64,000 nucleotides of DNA from Jannaschia pagri (GCF_019655435.1 NZ_BPFH01000004.1:310001-374000); one strand, 5' to 3'; counted from the stretch's first letter, positions 43,047-53,325 are shown. The notes: generated from the letters alone by a model not told the origin. Numbers and translations: made by a program.

Positions 43047-43490
43047 ATGCCGCGCCATTCTGAAAGCCGAGACCTCCCCTATACCGTTGAGCAGATGTAC
43101 GACTTGGTTGCGGATGTTGCCAAATACCCCAAATTCCTGCCCTGGACCGCTGCCGCCCGCATCCGGTCGCGACAAGGCGGACCCGAAGGGGAGGTGATGC
43201 TGGCCGATCTGGTGATTTCTTTCAAAGTCTTCAGAGAGCAGTTCGGCTCCAAGGTCACGCTCTGGCCAGAAGAGAAGCGGATCGAGACGGAATACCTCGA
43301 CGGCCCCTTCAGGCACCTGCAATCCGAATGGCGCTTTGAGCCGACCGACACCGGGTGCCGCGTGCACTTCTGGGTCGATTTCGAGTTCCGCAACGCCATT
43401 ATCGGGCGCGTGGTCGGTGTGGTGTTCAACGAAGCCATGCAGCGCGTCGTGGCCGCCTTTGAGAAGCGGGCGAAAAAGCTCTACGCCTGA
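43047..43490 (+). CDS. COQ10/RatA-like START-fold protein
   Basis: A 147-residue polyketide cyclase/START-fold protein: [20 protein letters not shown] at the front, [20 protein letters not shown] and [20 protein letters not shown] at the end. In alphaproteobacteria this family is best interpreted as a COQ10-like ubiquinone-binding protein; the RatA toxin label from E. coli is not supported by any antitoxin partner here. GGGGCC precedes the ATG at 43047. The last 10 bases overlap the convergent cinA stop. Confidence 0.88.
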   Translation: MPRHSESRDLPYTVEQMYDLVADVAKYPKFLPWTAAARIRSRQGGPEGEVMLADLVISFKVFREQFGSKVTLWPEEKRIETEYLDGPFRHLQSEWRFEPTDTGCRVHFWVDFEFRNAIIGRVVGVVFNEAMQRVVAAFEKRAKKLYA

Positions 43491-43942
43491 AGCGCACGCA
43501 GGATTAAGGCCAGGGCATGATCCCGCGCGGCGCGCCGGACGGCCTCTCGCCCGATAGCTCCGAAGTCGACCGTCTCCGTATGAACGCCCGCCGCAGTCGA
43601 TAGGCCAAAGCAGACGCGCCCCTCGGGCTTGAACTCCGACCCGCCGGGTCCCGCGATCCCCGTGATGGAGACGGCGACGTCAACGGCTGCTCGGTCGCTG
43701 GCGCCTTGGGCCATTTCCGCAGCGACTGGTTCGGAGACGGCGCCATGGGTGTCCAACGTGGTCTTTTGCACGCCCAGGAGGTCCATTTTCGCCTGGTTCG
43801 AATAGGTCACCACGCCCCAGTGAAACACCGCCGAAGACCCCGGCAGGTCGGTGAGGGCAGCGGCGACCATCCCACCGGTGCAGCTCTCGGCAGTGGCGAC
43901 GGTTCGACCTTGGGCCGCGCGGAGGATCTCGGCCGCGCTCAT
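43481..43942 (-). CDS. CinA C-terminal-domain protein (nicotinamide-nucleotide amidase type)
   Basis: A 153-residue stand-alone CinA C-terminal domain. TVATAESCTGGMVAAALTD, FHWGVVTYSN and SITGIAGPGG are diagnostic, with the Ser/Lys catalytic residues of nicotinamide mononucleotide deamidase (PncC) placed in the first and second motifs. It would recycle NMN to nicotinic acid mononucleotide. ATGA overlap with the pgpA stop upstream shows a shared operon ispDF-pgpA-cinA. Confidence 0.9.
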   Translation of the reverse strand: MSAAEILRAAQGRTVATAESCTGGMVAAALTDLPGSSAVFHWGVVTYSNQAKMDLLGVQKTTLDTHGAVSEPVAAEMAQGASDRAAVDVAVSITGIAGPGGSEFKPEGRVCFGLSTAAGVHTETVDFGAIGREAVRRAARDHALALILRALQA

Positions 43943-44418
43943 AGGTGCGCCACGGCGGCCAGAAGGATCACGCCAATGGCGGCTAAAACGCCAGCGACCG
44001 CATCGTCCAACATCACCCCGAGCGCGTCGGGGCGTTTGTCCATCCACCCCACCGGACCCGGCTTCCAGATGTCGAACAGCCGGAACAAAACAAAGGCTGC
44101 GATCCAACCGGGCCAGAGGCGTTCCACCTCCACACCCGCGCGGGCGGCGCCCCAAGCGAGCGGGAGGAGCGCAATCCATTGGCCTAGAACTTCGTCAATC
44201 ACGACCTCGGAGGGGTCATGGTCACCGCTGCCGCGCGTCACCTGTTCCGTCGCCCAAAGCCCGACGGCGAAGATGACGGCAATGGCCAAGGTGAACGCGA
44301 CGGGCCCGAGTTGCATCGCCACCCACCCCAAGGGCAGTGCCACAAGCGACCCCCACGTGCCGGGCGCCGGCCTCAGATGCCCAACGCCGCCTAAGGTCGC
44401 CACGGTACGCGCGATCAT
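43939..44418 (-). CDS. pgpA: Phosphatidylglycerophosphatase A
   Basis: A 159-residue membrane phosphatase of phosphatidylglycerol synthesis. The family motif set is present: [16 protein letters not shown], then [16 protein letters not shown] and [19 protein letters not shown], with [11 protein letters not shown] near the end. Three or four membrane segments. It overlaps the ispDF stop and the cinA start by four bases each. Confidence 0.94.
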   Translation of the reverse strand: MIARTVATLGGVGHLRPAPGTWGSLVALPLGWVAMQLGPVAFTLAIAVIFAVGLWATEQVTRGSGDHDPSEVVIDEVLGQWIALLPLAWGAARAGVEVERLWPGWIAAFVLFRLFDIWKPGPVGWMDKRPDALGVMLDDAVAGVLAAIGVILLAAVAHL

Positions 44419-45545
44419 TTCGACACCAGCGCGACGGTCGCCTGACAGGCAATCCCTTCACCGCGCCCGGCAAATCCAAGCCGTTCAGTGGTCGTCGCCT
44501 TGACGGAAACGCGGTCCACCTCCAGCCCCATCAGATCGGCCACCCGCCCACGCATGGCCGCCGCATGGGGCCCAATCTTGGGCATTTCGCAGATCAGCGT
44601 GCAGTCCACGTTCGCAATGGCAAAGCCCCTAGATGCGGCCAGATCGACCGCGTGGCGGAGGAATTGCCCGCTTTCCGCGCCCTTCCATTGGGGATCAGAC
44701 GGGGGAAAATGGGTCCCGATGTCGCCCTCGGCCAAGGCGCCGTAGACCGCGTCGGTGATCGTGTGCAGCCCCACATCGGCATCGGAATGCCCTTGCAGGC
44801 CGCGCCCATGGGGCACGCGCACACCGCAGAGCATCACATGGTCGCCGTCGCCAAACCGATGGACGTCGAACCCGTTCCCGACCCTGAAGTCCATGGTAGT
44901 CCTTTCTCGCATGTGCCGCTCTGCCCGGTCAAAATCGCCAGGGGTCGTGATCTTTAGATTGTCGTCGCTGCCCGGGGTGATGACAACCGGCAGACCATGG
45001 GCCCGGGCCACTTCGACGTCATCGGCGGCGTCGCCTTCGAACGCCGCATGGGCCGCGCGCAACGGCTGCGTATGAAACCCCTGGGGCGTCTGGGCGCGCC
45101 AAAGTCCCGAACGGTCCTGCGTTCCCTCAACGGTCGTGGCCCCGCGCCAAAGCGCATCCGTCACCGGCAGCGCCGGGGCTGCTGCTGGACCATGGGCCAA
45201 CGCCGCGATGACCCCTTCGATCACATGGCGCGGGACCAGAGGCCGCGCGGCGTCGTGAATGAGCACCGTATCCGTGGTCACAGCTGCCAATCCAGCCCGA
45301 ACCGATCCGCTCCGCGTCTGCGCCCCGTGGACCATTCGGACGCCTGGGCAGGCCGCCTCCGCTAAGGCCTTGTCGTCAGGGTGAATTACGAGGACCACGT
45401 CATCGACAAGCCCGTCAAAGGCTTGGATGCTGCGCGCAACAATGGGCCGACCGCCGAGGGGCCGATACTGCTTGGGTAGGCCGCCGCCCGCGCGGGTTCC
45501 ACGCCCGGCGGCAACAATTAAGAGAGTTCGGTCGGAGGGGGCCAT
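44415..45545 (-). CDS. ispDF: Bifunctional IspD/IspF of the MEP isoprenoid pathway
   Basis: A 376-residue fusion. The N-terminal half (about 1-215) is the 2-C-methyl-D-erythritol 4-phosphate cytidylyltransferase: [31 protein letters not shown]. The C-terminal half (about 217-376) is MEcPP synthase: [15 protein letters not shown] with metal-binding residues, [19 protein letters not shown] and [16 protein letters not shown]. The fused form is usual in alphaproteobacteria. It is the first gene of an operon with pgpA and cinA. The divergent dusB start lies 199 bases away; that gap has a small stem-loop at 45664-45681. Confidence 0.96.
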   Translation of the reverse strand: MAPSDRTLLIVAAGRGTRAGGGLPKQYRPLGGRPIVARSIQAFDGLVDDVVLVIHPDDKALAEAACPGVRMVHGAQTRSGSVRAGLAAVTTDTVLIHDAARPLVPRHVIEGVIAALAHGPAAAPALPVTDALWRGATTVEGTQDRSGLWRAQTPQGFHTQPLRAAHAAFEGDAADDVEVARAHGLPVVITPGSDDNLKITTPGDFDRAERHMRERTTMDFRVGNGFDVHRFGDGDHVMLCGVRVPHGRGLQGHSDADVGLHTITDAVYGALAEGDIGTHFPPSDPQWKGAESGQFLRHAVDLAASRGFAIANVDCTLICEMPKIGPHAAAMRGRVADLMGLEVDRVSVKATTTERLGFAGRGEGIACQATVALVSK

Positions 45546-45744
45546 GGGCCAAAACTTTCAAATGGGTATCGCAAACGTGTCCTAGACCTGGGGTCCAGGG
45601 GTGACAACAGGATGGGCAAGGGGCTGGTGTTATGCCTCATTTATGGGCAAACGCTGAGTCATGGCGCAGTTCCCCCTGCGCGGTGCCTGCACTCGCGTCA
45701 CGTAGGCGATATGACCAAACCGACTCTGCACAGGGTTTCAGCAC

Positions 45745-46746
45745 GTGCTTGAAAAGACCGCAATTAACCTCGATCCTCGGCTCGCTTCCCTTGGGCTGAC
45801 GTCCCCGGTTGCGCTTGCGCCGATGGCGGGGATCACGGACTTGCCCTTTCGCAAGCTCGTGCAACGCTTTGGCGCGGGATTGGTCGTCTCAGAAATGGTT
45901 GCAAGCCGCGAGATGGTCCAGGCCAAAAGGTCCGTGCGGGATCGCGCCGAAATTGGCGCGCGGGTCGAGGGGACGTCCGTCCAAATCGCAGGACGAGAGG
46001 CCCATTGGATGGCGGAAGCGGCGCGCATGCTCGAAGGGCAGGGCGCGCGCATCATAGACATCAACATGGGCTGTCCGGCGAAAAAGGTCGTTGGCGGCGC
46101 CTCCGGCTCCGCGTTGCTGCGGGACCATGATCACGCGATGACGCTGATCGAAGCGGTCGTGGGCGCGGTCTCCGTTCCTGTAACACTGAAAACCCGGCTC
46201 GGTTGGGATGAAGACAGTCTCAACACGGCGAGTTTGGCGGCACGCGCCGAAGCCGCTGGCATTCGCATGCTGACGATCCATGGGCGGACGCGGTGTCAGT
46301 TCTACAAGGGGCAGGCGGATTGGGACGCCGTTGGCGAAATCGTTGACGCGGTTAGTATTCCGGTTCTCGTGAATGGCGATATCACCGACGCGACCCGCGC
46401 GCGCCAGGCTCTGGCTGCTTCTGGCGCTGCTGGCGTTATGATCGGGCGCGGTGTCCAGGGGCGTCCCTGGATTTGTGCATCTGTCGCGGCCGATTTGTTG
46501 GGCACAGGCGCGCCGCAGCGTCCAACCTCCAGCGATCTCGTGGCGCTGATCTGCGGCTATTATGAGGACATGATTGCGTTTTACGGGCCCACTGGGGCCC
46601 GCTCGGCGCGCAAACACCTGGGTTGGTACATGGACGACGCAAGTACGCCCGCGCCTCTCCGACGCGAGGTGTTAACCGCGCCGCCCGAGGCTGTGCCATC
46701 GCTCCTGGCTGACGCGCTCAGCAGTCCCGAAAGGCAGGCGGCATGA
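45745..46746 (+). CDS. dusB: tRNA-dihydrouridine synthase DusB (NifR3)
   Basis: A 333-residue Dus enzyme: VALAPMAGITDLPFRKL, NMGCPAKKVVGGASGSALL with the catalytic Cys, VPVTLKTRLGW, LTIHGRTRCQFYKG and VLVNGDI. It is the nifR3 gene that heads the ntr operon in Rhodobacter; the order dusB-ntrB-ntrC is kept here. The start is GTG at 45745; AGGG lies 10 bases upstream. Its stop overlaps the ntrB start (ATGA). Confidence 0.95.
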   Translation: MLEKTAINLDPRLASLGLTSPVALAPMAGITDLPFRKLVQRFGAGLVVSEMVASREMVQAKRSVRDRAEIGARVEGTSVQIAGREAHWMAEAARMLEGQGARIIDINMGCPAKKVVGGASGSALLRDHDHAMTLIEAVVGAVSVPVTLKTRLGWDEDSLNTASLAARAEAAGIRMLTIHGRTRCQFYKGQADWDAVGEIVDAVSIPVLVNGDITDATRARQALAASGAAGVMIGRGVQGRPWICASVAADLLGTGAPQRPTSSDLVALICGYYEDMIAFYGPTGARSARKHLGWYMDDASTPAPLRREVLTAPPEAVPSLLADALSSPERQAA

Positions 46747-47822
46747 CGGAGACCGATGCCGTCTGGCAATCCCTGCCCATCCCGGCCTTCATCTTGGATC
46801 CCGAGGACCGCATTTTGACGGCCAATGGTCCGGCGGAGGGGTTCATGAATCGCTCTTCCAAGGCGTTAACAGGCGCATCCCTCCCGCAACTGATGACGGT
46901 CGAGGGCGGCCTTGTCCCGGCGACCACCCGCGTCCGGCGCAATGATGCGCCCCTGACGCTGCACGACACCAATGTGAAAATCGGTCCGGCCCCCGACCTA
47001 CGCTGCGACGTCCACATTTCGCCGCTGGCCCAAGGTGTGCTGATCATGGTGGCGCCCCAAGATATTGCGGGCCGTGTAGATCGGGGCCATGGGTCGCGCA
47101 CCGCCGCTCGATCCGCCATTGGCATGGCCGAAATGCTCGCCCATGAAATCAAGAACCCGCTGGCGGGGATTACTGGTGCTGCGCAACTGCTTAGCATGAA
47201 CATCGGCGGAGAAGATCTTGAGCTTACAGAACTTATTGTCGCTGAAAGCCGTCGTATCGTAAAGTTGCTTGAACAGGTCGAACAGTTTGGCAACCTGCGC
47301 CCGCCACAGCATCGACCCGTTAACCTCCATGACGTCCTAGATCGCGCGCGGCGGTCCGCGATGGTCGGTTTTGCCGCCCATATGACGATAAACGAAGCCT
47401 ACGATCCGTCGCTGCCACCGACATGGGGTGACCCTGACCAGCTACAGCAGGTCTTTCTGAACCTGCTCAAGAACGCGGCCCAGGTGTCTGGCCAGGGCGG
47501 CGCCATTACCATCCGAACGTTCTATGAGTTGTCGCTGAGGATTCGCCGACCTGATGGCTCGGGCGGGGCGGTTCCGCTGCAAGTGGAAATCATAGATGAC
47601 GGGCCGGGCATTCCGCCGGAGATGATCGGAAGCCTATTTGAACCCTTCGTCTCCGGTCGGGAGAACGGAACCGGCCTTGGCTTAGCGCTCGTCGCTAAGA
47701 TCGTTCACGAACATGACGGTTGGGTTTCGGTCGACAGCGTGCCAGGGCGCACGGTCTTTCGCCTCTCGTTGCCTTTGGTGCCGCGCGGCGCTCAACATGA
47801 AGAACGCCTCACAAGAGATTAA
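46743..47822 (+). CDS. ntrB: NtrB, nitrogen regulation sensor kinase/phosphatase
   Basis: A 359-residue soluble histidine kinase. The N-terminal PAS domain (about 8-110) is followed by the phospho-His in LAHEIKNPLAGITGAAQL and an HATPase domain (FLNLLKNAAQ, IDDGPGIPPE, ENGTGLGLAL). With PII (GlnB) it sets NtrC phosphorylation according to nitrogen status. It overlaps dusB by four bases, and ntrC follows 18 bases after its stop. Confidence 0.95.
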   Translation: MTETDAVWQSLPIPAFILDPEDRILTANGPAEGFMNRSSKALTGASLPQLMTVEGGLVPATTRVRRNDAPLTLHDTNVKIGPAPDLRCDVHISPLAQGVLIMVAPQDIAGRVDRGHGSRTAARSAIGMAEMLAHEIKNPLAGITGAAQLLSMNIGGEDLELTELIVAESRRIVKLLEQVEQFGNLRPPQHRPVNLHDVLDRARRSAMVGFAAHMTINEAYDPSLPPTWGDPDQLQQVFLNLLKNAAQVSGQGGAITIRTFYELSLRIRRPDGSGGAVPLQVEIIDDGPGIPPEMIGSLFEPFVSGRENGTGLGLALVAKIVHEHDGWVSVDSVPGRTVFRLSLPLVPRGAQHEERLTRD

Positions 47823-47840
47823 AAAGAAAGGAACGGAGCC

Positions 47841-49205
47841 ATGGACGGGACAATTCTTGTCGCCGATGACGACCGGACAATCCGCACCGTTCTCACCCAG
47901 GCTTTAACTCGTGCCGGGTGTAAGGTGCACGCCACGTCCTCCCTGATGACGCTGATGCGTTGGGTTGAAGAGGGGAAGGGCGATCTCGTTATTTCAGACG
48001 TGATTATGCCGGATGGGAATGGGCTAGAGATGCTGCCAAGGATTGGCGCGGCGCGTCAGGGGCTGCCGGTGATCATCATCTCAGCCCAGAATACAATCAT
48101 GACGGCGATCCAGGCGACCGAAGCCGATGCCTATGATTACCTGCCAAAGCCGTTTGACCTGCCCGATCTGATGAAACGCGCGGCTCGGGCCCTGGACCGG
48201 AAGAGCCAGGTTGTGACCCCGGTTGAGCCAAGCGAGGCCTCTGAGACGGATGATCTACCGCTGGTCGGTCGGACACCTCGGATGCAAGCCCTTTATCGGC
48301 TTGTCGCGCGGGTTATGAACACCGACTTGCCCGTGATGGTGACGGGTGAGAGTGGAACAGGTAAGTCGCTGATTGCACGTGCTATTCACGACTTCTCGGA
48401 CCGTCGCACGCTTCCCTTTGTGACGGCCACGGGGGCGGATCTTGCGGGGTTCGATGGGCCTGCAGAGCTGCTCGCGCGGGTCAAAGGAGGATCGCTGCTG
48501 TTTGACGAGGTCGGTGATCTCGATGCTGAGGCGCAGGCGCGGGTCGTGCGCATGCTGGACACCCTGGACGGTGCTGGCCCCCGCATCATGGCGACCTCCC
48601 AATCGGACCTGACGAACCGGTTGGATGACGGGTTTCGGTCTGATTTGTATTATCGACTCGCTGGCGCCCAGATAGACGTTCCTGCCCTTCGCGAGCGTGT
48701 GGATGATATTCCGCTTCTGGCGGCCCACTTCCTGACCCGAGCCGAGCGCGAGGGCGCGAACCTGCGGCGGTTCAGCGATGAAGCGATGGGCCTGATCCGG
48801 TCCCATCCCTGGCCGGGAAATGTCAGACAATTGGAAAACACGGTGCGCCGGTTGGTTGCAACAAGTCCGGCCGAAGAAATCGCCCGTTCTGAGGTCGAGG
48901 CCGTCGTCGGCATGGTGCCGACCAACCTTGGCCCGCGCACTTTGGCGGCAACGGATGATTTGTCCGATGCGGTTGAAAAGCACTTGCGGCGCTATTTCGA
49001 CCTACAGGGCGGGCAGTTACCGCCCCCGGGTCTGTACCAACGGGTGCTCCGTGACGTTGAAGGCCCCTTGATCGAGATTGCCTTGGACGCAACGGGCGGC
49101 AATCAGGCGAAATGTGCCGATTTGCTCGGGATCAACCGCAATACGTTGCGCAAGAAGATCACTGACCTCGATATTCTCGTGACACGGCGCCGCAAATTGA
49201 TGTAG
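47841..49205 (+). CDS. ntrC: NtrC, nitrogen regulation response regulator lacking the GAFTGA loop
   Basis: A 454-residue regulator: receiver domain with Asp53 in [16 protein letters not shown]+ domain with Walker A GESGTGKS and Walker [11 protein letters not shown], and a Fis-type helix-turn-helix ([20 protein letters not shown]). The stretch between Walker A and B is short: after [20 protein letters not shown] it goes directly to SLLFDE, so the GAFTGA sigma-54 contact loop is missing. Rhodobacter capsulatus NtrC has the same deletion and is known to work with the housekeeping sigma-70 RNA polymerase. GGAACGGAGCC precedes the ATG. It heads the response to low nitrogen. Confidence 0.95.
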   Translation: MDGTILVADDDRTIRTVLTQALTRAGCKVHATSSLMTLMRWVEEGKGDLVISDVIMPDGNGLEMLPRIGAARQGLPVIIISAQNTIMTAIQATEADAYDYLPKPFDLPDLMKRAARALDRKSQVVTPVEPSEASETDDLPLVGRTPRMQALYRLVARVMNTDLPVMVTGESGTGKSLIARAIHDFSDRRTLPFVTATGADLAGFDGPAELLARVKGGSLLFDEVGDLDAEAQARVVRMLDTLDGAGPRIMATSQSDLTNRLDDGFRSDLYYRLAGAQIDVPALRERVDDIPLLAAHFLTRAEREGANLRRFSDEAMGLIRSHPWPGNVRQLENTVRRLVATSPAEEIARSEVEAVVGMVPTNLGPRTLAATDDLSDAVEKHLRRYFDLQGGQLPPPGLYQRVLRDVEGPLIEIALDATGGNQAKCADLLGINRNTLRKKITDLDILVTRRRKLM

Positions 49206-49279
49206 ATTGGCAACAACGTTGCAGATTGGGAACAACCCAGCGAGACAACGTGCGGTAAGACATTGAGAACGGGGCAATC

Positions 49280-51502
49280 GTGCGCTCATCGACATTTTCC
49301 GAGCGCCTGCTGCGCTCGGTCCTGTGGGGCGAGCGGCGGGAGGCGGCCGTATGGCTTTCTGGTGCGCTGGTCGTGCTCGGACCCGTACTTGTTGCGGTCA
49401 CATTCCTGGTGCTGGGTGGACGGATTTCTGGCGGGGGGCAGACGGCACTCCGCGCGATCCTGCTGGCGGATCTTGTTTATATTCTGCTTATTACAGGACT
49501 GGTTGTCCGCCGTGTCGCCGCCATCATCGCAGCCCGCCGCGCGCGATCTGCGGGCTCGAAACTTCACCTTCGTTTAACGGGCGTTTTCACGGGCATGGCG
49601 CTTGTCCCCACGATCCTTGTGGCTGTGTTCGCGACGATCACCATCAATATGGGGCTAGAGGGGTGGTTTTCTGACCGGGTTCGGAACGCCCTCGGAAACT
49701 CGGTGCTCGCCGCGCAGGCCTACGCGCAGGAGCATCGCGACGACCTGGAGCAGGATACCCGCGGGCTGGCCGGCTATCTGAACGTTGCGAAACGCGCGAG
49801 CTTTTTCATGACAGACGGCGACCTGCGCCAAGTGTTGGCCCAGGGCCAGGATTTGGTGCAGCGAGGATTGCAGGAGGCCTTTGTCATTGACGGTCTTGGT
49901 GAGATCCGCGCTCGGGGCGACCGCAGCTATCTTTTCGACTTCGAAGGGGTGACGGAAGCAGACCTAGATCGTGCCCGGACTGGTGAGGTTGTCATAATAG
50001 AAGACAAGGACGTCAATGAGTTCCGCGCCCTTCTTCAACTGACCGCCTATGCGGATCGATTTCTCTACGTGACACGAGAAGTCGACGGATCAATCCTGCA
50101 ACTTTTGGACGAAACCCAGGAAACCGCGAAGCTGTACCAGACGCTGGAGCAAGACAGGGGGCGGCTGTTGTTTGATTTCGGCGTCCTCTATCTGAGTTTC
50201 GCAGTGATCCTTGTCTTGGCCGCGACCTGGGCGGGCCTCTGGATTGCTGAACGGTTGTCCATGCCCGTGGGTCAACTCGCGGGGGCCGCCCAACGGGTCG
50301 GGCAGGGGGATCTGGACGTGCGCGTCACCGAAGAAAGCGGTGACGATGAAATCGCCATGTTGGGCCGCATTTTCAATCAGATGACCCGTCAACTTAAGGG
50401 CCAACGGGACGCGCTTGTGGAGACCAACACGCAGACCGAGCGGCGGCGGCGTCTGTTCGACAGTGTGCTTGGCTCCGTCACAGCGGGTGTGATCGGTCTC
50501 GACGCGGAGGGGCGGATTGATTTCACCAACCGGTCGGCGCAACGCATGCTGCAGGTGAATGGGGACCGTCATTACGGAGATCCTCTGGATCAGATGGTGC
50601 CCGAATACGGTGACCTGCTTGAGAAGTTGCGAAACGGGCGCCTGGAAACCGTTCAAGAAGAGGTTCGGCTGGTCCGGAACGGAAAGCTGGAAAACCTTCT
50701 GGTGCGGATCGCCAAACGCACGGGAACAGATGGTGTTCTCGAAGGCTACGTTGTGGCCTTTGATGACGTGACGGACCTCGTCAGCGCTCAGCGGATGGCC
50801 GCATGGGGGGATGTGGCCCGCCGGATTGCCCATGAAATCAAGAATCCGCTGACGCCCATCCAACTGTCTGCGGAACGCGTCAAACGCCGTTTTGGCCGGG
50901 AGTTGCCGGAGGAAAGCGCCGCGAAGTTGGCTGAACTGACGGACGTTATAGTTAGGCAGGCCGGTGATCTTCGCCGGATCGTCGATGAGTTCAGCAAGTT
51001 CGCCCGTATGCCGGAACCAGATCGGCGTCCCCAAGATGTGGCCGACCTCCTGCGCGAAATAGTTGTTCTGCAACGTGCGGCTTTGGAGCCTGTGAGCCTC
51101 TCCGCGACAATCCCAGACAGTCCTGCGGTGGCGGAGATCGACACGACCATGATGCGTCAGGCGTTCACCAATCTTGTGAAGAACGCCGGGGAAGCGATTG
51201 AAACACGGTCGGAAACCGTTTCCGACTTCGAGAAGCGGGTGTCTGTTTCGCTGACCGTGGATGCTTCGTCCATCTGCATCGAAATTGCAGATACGGGCGT
51301 TGGGCTGCCTGCGGATCGGGCGCGCTTGTTCGAGCCCTATGTCACGACGCGCGACAAGGGCACTGGGCTGGGGCTGCCCATCGTTAAGAAAATCATCGAA
51401 GACCATGGGGGCACGCTGGAGCTGCGCGACGCAGACCCGGATGCCTCCGGACATAAAGGCGCGGCGGCGATCATTCGACTGCCGCGCACAGAGGAGGCAT
51501 AG
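49280..51502 (+). CDS. ntrY: NtrY, membrane nitrogen/redox sensor kinase
   Basis: A 740-residue sensor kinase. Two or three N-terminal membrane segments (about 22-105), a periplasmic domain and a further segment near 290-315 precede a HAMP domain (LSMPVGQLAGAAQRVGQGDL). A PAS domain (about 385-490), the phospho-His in RRIAHEIKNPLTPIQLSAER and an HATPase (FTNLVKNAGEA, DTGVGLPADRARLFEPY) follow. The start is GTG at 49280, after GGGGC. It pairs with NtrX, six bases downstream. In related species NtrYX controls nitrogen, redox or envelope functions. Confidence 0.94.
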   Translation: MRSSTFSERLLRSVLWGERREAAVWLSGALVVLGPVLVAVTFLVLGGRISGGGQTALRAILLADLVYILLITGLVVRRVAAIIAARRARSAGSKLHLRLTGVFTGMALVPTILVAVFATITINMGLEGWFSDRVRNALGNSVLAAQAYAQEHRDDLEQDTRGLAGYLNVAKRASFFMTDGDLRQVLAQGQDLVQRGLQEAFVIDGLGEIRARGDRSYLFDFEGVTEADLDRARTGEVVIIEDKDVNEFRALLQLTAYADRFLYVTREVDGSILQLLDETQETAKLYQTLEQDRGRLLFDFGVLYLSFAVILVLAATWAGLWIAERLSMPVGQLAGAAQRVGQGDLDVRVTEESGDDEIAMLGRIFNQMTRQLKGQRDALVETNTQTERRRRLFDSVLGSVTAGVIGLDAEGRIDFTNRSAQRMLQVNGDRHYGDPLDQMVPEYGDLLEKLRNGRLETVQEEVRLVRNGKLENLLVRIAKRTGTDGVLEGYVVAFDDVTDLVSAQRMAAWGDVARRIAHEIKNPLTPIQLSAERVKRRFGRELPEESAAKLAELTDVIVRQAGDLRRIVDEFSKFARMPEPDRRPQDVADLLREIVVLQRAALEPVSLSATIPDSPAVAEIDTTMMRQAFTNLVKNAGEAIETRSETVSDFEKRVSVSLTVDASSICIEIADTGVGLPADRARLFEPYVTTRDKGTGLGLPIVKKIIEDHGGTLELRDADPDASGHKGAAAIIRLPRTEEA

Positions 51503-51507
51503 ATATT

Positions 51508-52902
51508 ATGGGCGATATTCTGATCACCGACGACGAGGCCGACATTCGCGGCCTTATCTCCGATATTTTGGAGGACGAAGGCTATAGTTGCCGCACTGCG
51601 GGCAGTGCGAAGACCTGTATGGATGCGATCGAGGCCGAGGCGCCGAGCCTCATGATCCTCGATATTTGGTTAAAAGACAGTGACATGGACGGGATCGATA
51701 TCCTGAAGTCGGTCCGTCGCACCCATCCAGATATCCCGATCATCATCATTTCAGGGCATGGGAATATCGAGATTGCCGTCGCGGCCATTAAGCAGGGGGC
51801 CTACGACTACATCGAAAAGCCCTTCAATATCGATCAACTGATGGTCGTGGTCGGGCGCGCCATGGAGGCGTCTCGCCTTCGGCATGAAAACAGCGAACTG
51901 CGCCGAAAAGATGCCTCTGCCGCCGAGATGATTGGTCAGAGTGCGGCCTATAAAGGTTTGGTGTCGCAGCTGAAAAAGGTGATGAATTCCAACGGCCGCG
52001 TCATGCTCACGGGGCCTGCGGGCGCCGGGAAAGAGGTCGCTGCGCGATACATCCACGCCAATTCCAACCGCGCCTCCGGCCCGTTCGTCACGGTTTCGTC
52101 TGCCAGTGTTGAGCCCGAGCGCATGGAGACGGTGCTGTTTGGTCGCGAAAGCCCCGAGAAGGGCGTTGAACCCGGCCTCCTGGAGCAAGCCCATGAAGGG
52201 GTCGTCTACTTTGACGAAGTCGCGGATATGCCGCTGGGCACCCAGTCCAAAATCCTTCGCGTCCTTGTAGAGCAGGCGTTTCAGCGGGTCGGGGGCCAAG
52301 AAAAGGTTCGTGTGGACTTACGCGTTATTTCCTCCACCAACCGCGATTTGGAAGGGGAAATCAGGGCAGGGCGGTTCCGTGAGGAATTGTATCACCGTCT
52401 GAATGTGGTCCCGATTGCGGTGCCGTCGTTGGAGGACCGTCGTGACGACATTCCGTTTTTGGCGGCGCATTTTATCCAGGCCCTGAACAAGGCGCAGGGG
52501 CTGCCCCTGCGGGATCTGAGCGAGGAGACGCGCGCGTTGTTGCAGACGATGCGCTGGCCCGGAAATGTCAGACAATTGCGGAATGTGATTGAGCGGGTGT
52601 TGATCCTCGGTGATGGCACTGGCCCCATCGAGCCGTCCGAACTGCCAAGCCCGTCCGACGGCGGGGGTGACAGTGGTGAGATGACGCTGACCGGAAGTTT
52701 GGCCAGCCTGCCATTGCGTGATGCTCGTGAGCTGTTTGAACGACAGTATCTGATGACACAGATCAATCGTTTCGGCGGCAATATCAGCCGAACCGCCAGC
52801 TTTGTCGGCATGGAACGGTCAGCCCTGCACCGTAAGCTGAAGTCCCTTGGGGTCGTCACAAGCGCGCGGGGTGGCGCCCGCGTCGCCCGGGTGGATGACT
52901 GA
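51508..52902 (+). CDS. ntrX: NtrX, response regulator lacking a canonical GAFTGA loop
   Basis: A 464-residue NtrC-class regulator: receiver with Asp52 in LMILDIWLKD, AAA+ domain with Walker A GPAGAGKE and Walker B GVVYFDEVADMP, and a C-terminal Fis-type helix-turn-helix (NISRTASFVGMERSALHRKL). In the sigma-54 contact loop GAFTGA is replaced by a run around GRESPEKGVEPG. It may therefore act without sigma-54. AGAGGAGGCATAGATATT precedes the ATG. Its stop codon abuts the stop of a convergent lipoprotein gene with no bases between, and no terminator is evident. Confidence 0.94.
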   Translation: MGDILITDDEADIRGLISDILEDEGYSCRTAGSAKTCMDAIEAEAPSLMILDIWLKDSDMDGIDILKSVRRTHPDIPIIIISGHGNIEIAVAAIKQGAYDYIEKPFNIDQLMVVVGRAMEASRLRHENSELRRKDASAAEMIGQSAAYKGLVSQLKKVMNSNGRVMLTGPAGAGKEVAARYIHANSNRASGPFVTVSSASVEPERMETVLFGRESPEKGVEPGLLEQAHEGVVYFDEVADMPLGTQSKILRVLVEQAFQRVGGQEKVRVDLRVISSTNRDLEGEIRAGRFREELYHRLNVVPIAVPSLEDRRDDIPFLAAHFIQALNKAQGLPLRDLSEETRALLQTMRWPGNVRQLRNVIERVLILGDGTGPIEPSELPSPSDGGGDSGEMTLTGSLASLPLRDARELFERQYLMTQINRFGGNISRTASFVGMERSALHRKLKSLGVVTSARGGARVARVDD

Positions 52903-53325
52903 TTACTCTGGTTTTGCCAGGTGCCCGTTTGAGAGACAGAGGTCTTTTAGGTCCGACGGGTGCTGGGTGAGACGTCTTGCGCGTCCCCCTGGGCAGGAAT
53001 TGAGGGACAACGGTCGGTACCCGCCATCCGATAGACACGCTTCGGCAAAAGCTGCACGCCGGGTCCTATTGGTGTCGTAGTCGAAAACCTCGATCTGGGG
53101 TGCAAAGGTTCCTTCCGGGTCATTGTCGTCCCGCGTCCCAAGGGTCGATGGGACCGTCGTTTGCGCCCGCGGCCTCTCTGGGAACCGGTGGGCCGCTTGA
53201 CGGTGACATGCAAGATACGTTTGCCGCGCCTCAGCGATGGACACACCGGGCGACACCCAAATCACAGTCGTTGGATCACTGCAGCCTAGCATAAGGCAAA
53301 GACAGGGGAACATCGGCCAGCGCAT
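52903..53325 (-). CDS. Small putative lipoprotein of unknown function
   Basis: A 140-residue protein. The N-terminus MFPCLCLMLGCSDPTTVIWV is a short signal with a lipobox (LMLGC), so the mature protein would start at that Cys and be lipid-anchored. The remainder has several Cys residues (YLACHRQAAH, EACLSDGGYRPLSLNSCPGG) and is Arg-rich. I do not recognise the family. M1 at 53325 and M5 at 53313 are both possible and neither has a clear ribosome site. It is convergent with ntrX (adjacent stops) and divergent from trkA, sharing the region with the tandem palindromes at 53380-53426. Confidence 0.65.
   Translation of the reverse strand: MRWPMFPCLCLMLGCSDPTTVIWVSPGVSIAEARQTYLACHRQAAHRFPERPRAQTTVPSTLGTRDDNDPEGTFAPQIEVFDYDTNRTRRAAFAEACLSDGGYRPLSLNSCPGGRARRLTQHPSDLKDLCLSNGHLAKPE

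Noticed and set aside
43047-43490. RatA-type toxin of a toxin-antitoxin pair
   Set aside because: No RatB-like partner is present and the sequence fits the COQ10-like group.
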